From Actinobaculum massiliense (GTDB lineage: Bacteria; Actinomycetota; Actinomycetes; Actinomycetales; Actinomycetaceae), in the NCBI RefSeq assembly GCF_001457435.1, contig NZ_LN881717.1:9896-73895 (forward strand): DNA of 64,000 nucleotides, given 5' to 3'. The position numbers and the translations under genes are program-made. Position 1 is the first letter of the stretch. Every line of letters begins with the position of its first letter. Below, piece by piece: positions 61,512 to 64,000 of the stretch. The notes beneath the pieces were generated by a model. The model saw only the letters and a list, made by a program, of their open reading frames with translations. It was not told where the DNA came from and made no database searches.

Positions 61512-61819
61512 AATCTGGCTGATGTAGCCCGACTGCTGGCTGATTTGGGCAGGCGCCGAAATGGCCTACCGCGATGTACCTCACGGGATTAGAACTCGCG
61601 CGATTACGCCTTTCCTGCTAGCATTGACGCCGACCGTCCGGCAACCGCCGGAACGCAAGTGGAGAAATTTCCCACCTGGTCGCCCGCTTTCCATGAGGAA
61701 AGATGAAGTAGATGGCTTCGGGGGTGACGGGTTTGCTTCTGCGAAGCGGATGCTTTCCGCTTCTGGCAGTCGAATTTCTCCGTGCGTATTTGTCACGTAG
61801 AGGATATAGAGGGACTGCA
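61512..61819 (+). promoter_or_regulatory. Gene-free spacer and infC leader with hairpin
   Basis: No gene was seen. GAAGCGGA (61743-61750) and TCCGCTTC (61756-61763) form a perfect 8-bp hairpin in the infC leader. Leader-based control of infC-rpmI-rplT by L20 is known in other bacteria; its presence here is inference. Confidence 0.45.
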
Positions 61820-62467
61820 ATTAACAACAAAGAGCCACGAGTCAATGATCGCATTCGTGTTCCCAAGGTGCGCCTTGTAGGGCCCGGCGGCGAGCAAGTC
61901 GGCGTCGTGAAGACGGAGGATGCTCTGCGCGTTGCCGTCGAGGCGAACCTCGACCTGGTTGAGGTTGCCCCGAATTCGAACCCTCCCGTTGCCAAGCTTA
62001 TGGATTACGGGAAGTACAAGTACGAATCCGCCCAAAAGGAACGCGCGGCGCGGCGCAACCGTTCGAACGCGCAACTGAAGTCGATTCGTATCGGTATGAA
62101 AATCGATCAGAACGACTACAACACCAAGAAATCTCAGGCGGAGCGTTTCCTTAACGGCGGGGACAAGGTTAAGTTCGACCTTCGTTTCCGCGGCCGTGAG
62201 CAGTCGCGCCCGCAACTCGGTGTTGAGCTTCTGAACGGCTTGGCCGAGGATCTTGCCGAGGTTTCGACAGTTGAATCAGCCCCTCGTGCGGAAGGACGCA
62301 ATATGTCCATGGTGCTCGCGCCCATCCGCAAGAAGACCGAAGCGAAGTCGGACCAGCGGCGTCGTCGTGAGGCTGAGCGGGAAACCCGCCGGCAGCAGGG
62401 CGCCGAGCGCGCCAAACGCCAGCAAGAAAACGCTCGCGCCAATGCCGAGGCCCGCTCGCAACAGTAG
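61820..62467 (+). CDS. infC: Translation initiation factor IF-3
   Basis: The 215-residue protein has the N-domain [26 protein letters not shown], and the C-domain [16 protein letters not shown] and [10 protein letters not shown], plus a charged Arg/Gln/Glu/Ala tail (about 175-215). The start is placed at ATT 61820 because AGAGGGA (61808-61814) precedes it and family sequences begin here; ATT is a known, self-limiting IF-3 start. The open frame back to ATG 61712 adds 36 non-family residues. Confidence 0.92.
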   Translation: MNNKEPRVNDRIRVPKVRLVGPGGEQVGVVKTEDALRVAVEANLDLVEVAPNSNPPVAKLMDYGKYKYESAQKERAARRNRSNAQLKSIRIGMKIDQNDYNTKKSQAERFLNGGDKVKFDLRFRGREQSRPQLGVELLNGLAEDLAEVSTVESAPRAEGRNMSMVLAPIRKKTEAKSDQRRRREAERETRRQQGAERAKRQQENARANAEARSQQ

Positions 62468-62519
62468 ACAAACCGGAAAAACAATAAATTGCCGCTTTGG
62501 CGGCGTAAGAGGACGAATT

Positions 62520-62714
62520 ATGCCTAAGAACAAGACCCACTCGGGTATCAAGAAGCGCGTTCGCCGCACCGGAAGCGGCAAGCTCATGCGTGAGCAGGCG
62601 AATAAGCGCCACCTGCTGGAGCACAAGCGTTCGACGCGCAAGCGTCGCCTTTCTGCGGACCAGCCGGTCGATCGTTCCAATGCGAAGCAGGTTAAGCGCC
62701 TGCTGGGCATCTAG
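62520..62714 (+). CDS. rpmI: Ribosomal protein L35
   Basis: The 64-residue basic protein of the 50S subunit starts MPKNKTHSGIKKRVRRTGSG, a clear L35. A TAAGAGGACGAATT site precedes the ATG. It is 52 bp after infC and 25 bp before rplT. Confidence 0.98.
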   Translation: MPKNKTHSGIKKRVRRTGSGKLMREQANKRHLLEHKRSTRKRRLSADQPVDRSNAKQVKRLLGI

Positions 62715-62739
62715 AGGCTTTGGGGAAAAGGAGAAGTAG

Positions 62740-63123
62740 ATGGCACGCGTCAAGCGTTCTGTTAACGCAAAGAAGAAGCGCCGCACCGTACTCGAGCGCG
62801 CATCCGGTTACCGCGGTCAGCGTTCGCGCCTTTACCGTAAGGCCAAGGAGCAGGTCACTCACTCGTTCGTATACAACTACAACGATCGTAAGAAGCGGAA
62901 GAATAACTTCCGTCGCCTGTGGATCCAGCGCATTAACGCCGCCGCGCGTGCGCAGGGCATGACCTACAACCGCTTTATGCAGGGTCTGAGCCTGGCCGAG
63001 ATCGATATCGATCGCCGCCAGCTCGCCGACCTCGCTGTGAACGACGTCGAGACGTTCAACGGTCTGGTTGAGGCCGCTCGCGCCGCCCTCCCCGAGGACG
63101 TCAACGCGCCGCGCAACGCCTAG
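62740..63123 (+). CDS. rplT: Ribosomal protein L20
   Basis: The 127-residue basic 50S protein starts [15 protein letters not shown] and has the core [18 protein letters not shown] and [26 protein letters not shown] precedes the ATG. It completes the conserved infC-rpmI-rplT order. Confidence 0.98.
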   Translation: MARVKRSVNAKKKRRTVLERASGYRGQRSRLYRKAKEQVTHSFVYNYNDRKKRKNNFRRLWIQRINAAARAQGMTYNRFMQGLSLAEIDIDRRQLADLAVNDVETFNGLVEAARAALPEDVNAPRNA

Positions 63124-63146
63124 GCTTTTGGTGCACTAAGCACTAG

Positions 63147-63183
63147 CTCCCCGCTTCGAACTAGTTTCGGGCGGGGAGTTTTT
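63147..63183 (+). terminator. Terminator of infC-rpmI-rplT
   Basis: CTCCCCGC (63147-63154) pairs with GCGGGGAG (63171-63178), followed by TTTTT. A classic intrinsic terminator. Confidence 0.93.
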
Positions 63184-63221
63184 GCTACTCGCGGGGCGCG
63201 CCGGACGGGGGAGGCGCGGCT

Positions 63222-63227
63222 TATGAT
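63222..63227 (+). promoter_or_regulatory. -10 hexamer TATGAT for the phosphodiesterase gene
   Basis: TATGAT is followed by TTTTCT and ATG (6 nt), with no ribosome site. Confidence 0.55.
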
Positions 63228-63233
63228 TTTTCT

Positions 63234-63965
63234 ATGGCACCGATTTTCTTCGCCCATCGCGGCCTCTCGGCGCAGGCCCCCGAAAACACTTTCGCGGCCT
63301 TTGAAGCCGCCCGCGCAGCTGGATTTAGCTGGTTTGAAACCGACGTCGACGCCACCCGCGACGGGGAGCTGGTGCTCTTGCACGATGCGAGCGTGGACCG
63401 AACAACCAATGGCGCGGGCCCCCTGAAAGAGCTGACCGCCGCCGAAGTTCGCGAGTTGGATGCCGGCTCCTGGTTCGCGCCAGAGTTTTCCGGAGAACGC
63501 GTCCCCACCTTGCGTGATTTCCTTCGTTTCCTGGCCGAAACCAATACACGGGCAAACGTGGAGCTGAAGCCATCAGGCGGCCGTGCGCGCAAGGCGGCGT
63601 ACCTAGCGGCCGTGCTCAATGAACTCGCCGCGGCCGAGCCAGAGGAGATCCTTATTTCCTCCTTTGACCACGAATTATTGCGGGACTTTCACGAAGCTGC
63701 GGCCGAGTTTCCTATCGGCGCGCTGGTTGAAGGGGTGAATTGGCAGTTCCGGTGGCGTGAAATCATGGCTTTTACCGGCGCCAGCGCATTGCATCCGGGA
63801 GACGCGGAACTTGATCAAGACACGCTCGAACAGGTTCGCGCGGCGGGCTACGCGGTTAACGTATGGACGGTTGATGATTCGCGGCGCGCCGAAAAGCTGA
63901 TCAACTGGGGCGCCACGGGAATTTTCACCAACGTGGACTTAAACCGCGCGCATCTAGCGAGCTAG
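63234..63965 (+). CDS. Glycerophosphodiester phosphodiesterase (UgpQ-like)
   Basis: The 243-residue TIM-barrel protein has FFAHRGLSAQAPENTFAAF, ETDVDATRDGELVLLHDASVDRTTNG split over two catalytic motifs, and a C-terminal NVWTVDD. It hydrolyses glycerophosphodiesters to glycerol-3-phosphate and an alcohol. There is no signal peptide, so it acts in the cytoplasm. Leaderless start. Its 3' end is partly repeated at the window edge. Confidence 0.94.
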   Translation: MAPIFFAHRGLSAQAPENTFAAFEAARAAGFSWFETDVDATRDGELVLLHDASVDRTTNGAGPLKELTAAEVRELDAGSWFAPEFSGERVPTLRDFLRFLAETNTRANVELKPSGGRARKAAYLAAVLNELAAAEPEEILISSFDHELLRDFHEAAAEFPIGALVEGVNWQFRWREIMAFTGASALHPGDAELDQDTLEQVRAAGYAVNVWTVDDSRRAEKLINWGATGIFTNVDLNRAHLAS

Positions 63966-64000
63966 CCGGCTGGCGAACCGGTCCAAGTCGCATCTGGCGA
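63949..64000. repeat. 40-bp-period repeat of the last gene's 3' end
   Basis: CGCATCTAGCGA (63949-63960), just before the stop, recurs as CGCATCTGGCGA at 63989-64000, where the window ends. Confidence 0.65.

Overview
The window is a GC-rich chromosome segment from an actinomycete. The markers are an actinobacterial-type suf operon led by a SufR regulator, a Pup/ARC/Dop/PafA pupylation cluster, an ImuA'-ImuB-DnaE2 mutasome behind a TCGAAC-N4-GTTCGA SOS box, a divergent glgC/GlgA(GlgM) pair, and many start codons placed 6-8 nt behind a TANNNT -10 hexamer with no Shine-Dalgarno (leaderless genes). I infer Actinomycetota, plausibly the Actinomycetaceae; genus cannot be fixed from sequence alone. 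The first about 167 bases are not genomic: they are an Illumina P5 adapter, a 44-bp piece of this window's own sufD, and a Nextera transposon end.

Layout. 170-2644: tail of a MraY/WecA-like glycosyltransferase, then MurJ fused in frame to a NUDIX hydrolase. 2796-9462: sufR-sufB-sufD-Rieske-sufC-sufS-sufU-sufT, a complete Fe-S assembly operon with two palindromes in front of it. 9602-13264: a degenerate ATP-grasp-like protein, a decayed DUF222/HNH gene and a small membrane protein. 13380-24895: ABC-F ATPase, SixA phosphatase, TM2 protein, glycogen genes, an ABC ATPase, an NfeD/SPFH membrane pair, two SPOUT methyltransferases, a small HTH regulator behind a duplicated operator, and an OYE-type reductase. 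25085-30686: LexA-controlled imuA'-imuB-dnaE2. 31442-32711: GNAT-MazG fusion and tRNA-Leu(GAG). 32955-38042: ARC-dop-pup-pafA with no proteasome subunit genes. 38138-46051 (minus strand): arginine deiminase operon arcA-arcB-arcC, followed by an amidinotransferase, a DMT permease, an MFS permease and a TetR regulator. 46454-50733 (plus strand, divergent): argC-argJ-argB-argD. 50924-55536: carboxylate-amine ligase, M3 peptidase, very acidic protein, isoprenyl transferase. 55703-61436: his operon hisD-(PEBP)-hisC-hisB-(unknown)-hisH-hisA. 61820-63123: infC-rpmI-rplT. 63234-63965: glycerophosphodiester phosphodiesterase.

How parts work together. The suf operon supplies Fe-S clusters, and its regulator carries cysteines suited to sensing them. 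The pupylation genes are translationally coupled. Pup already ends in Glu, and the ATPase lacks the GQYL proteasome-docking tail, so they look like a proteasome-independent unfolding pathway. The ADI operon makes ATP from arginine via citrulline and carbamoyl phosphate. It also carries an amidinotransferase that would connect arginine/ornithine with an unknown guanidino compound, plus two permeases for unknown substrates. It faces the arginine biosynthesis genes across a palindrome-rich 402-bp region. The only ornithine carbamoyltransferase in view sits in the catabolic operon.

A recurring oddity is that many intergenic spacers hold short tandem duplications, several of which copy the last codons and stop codon of the upstream gene. 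No CRISPR array, rRNA, prophage or intact insertion sequence was seen.
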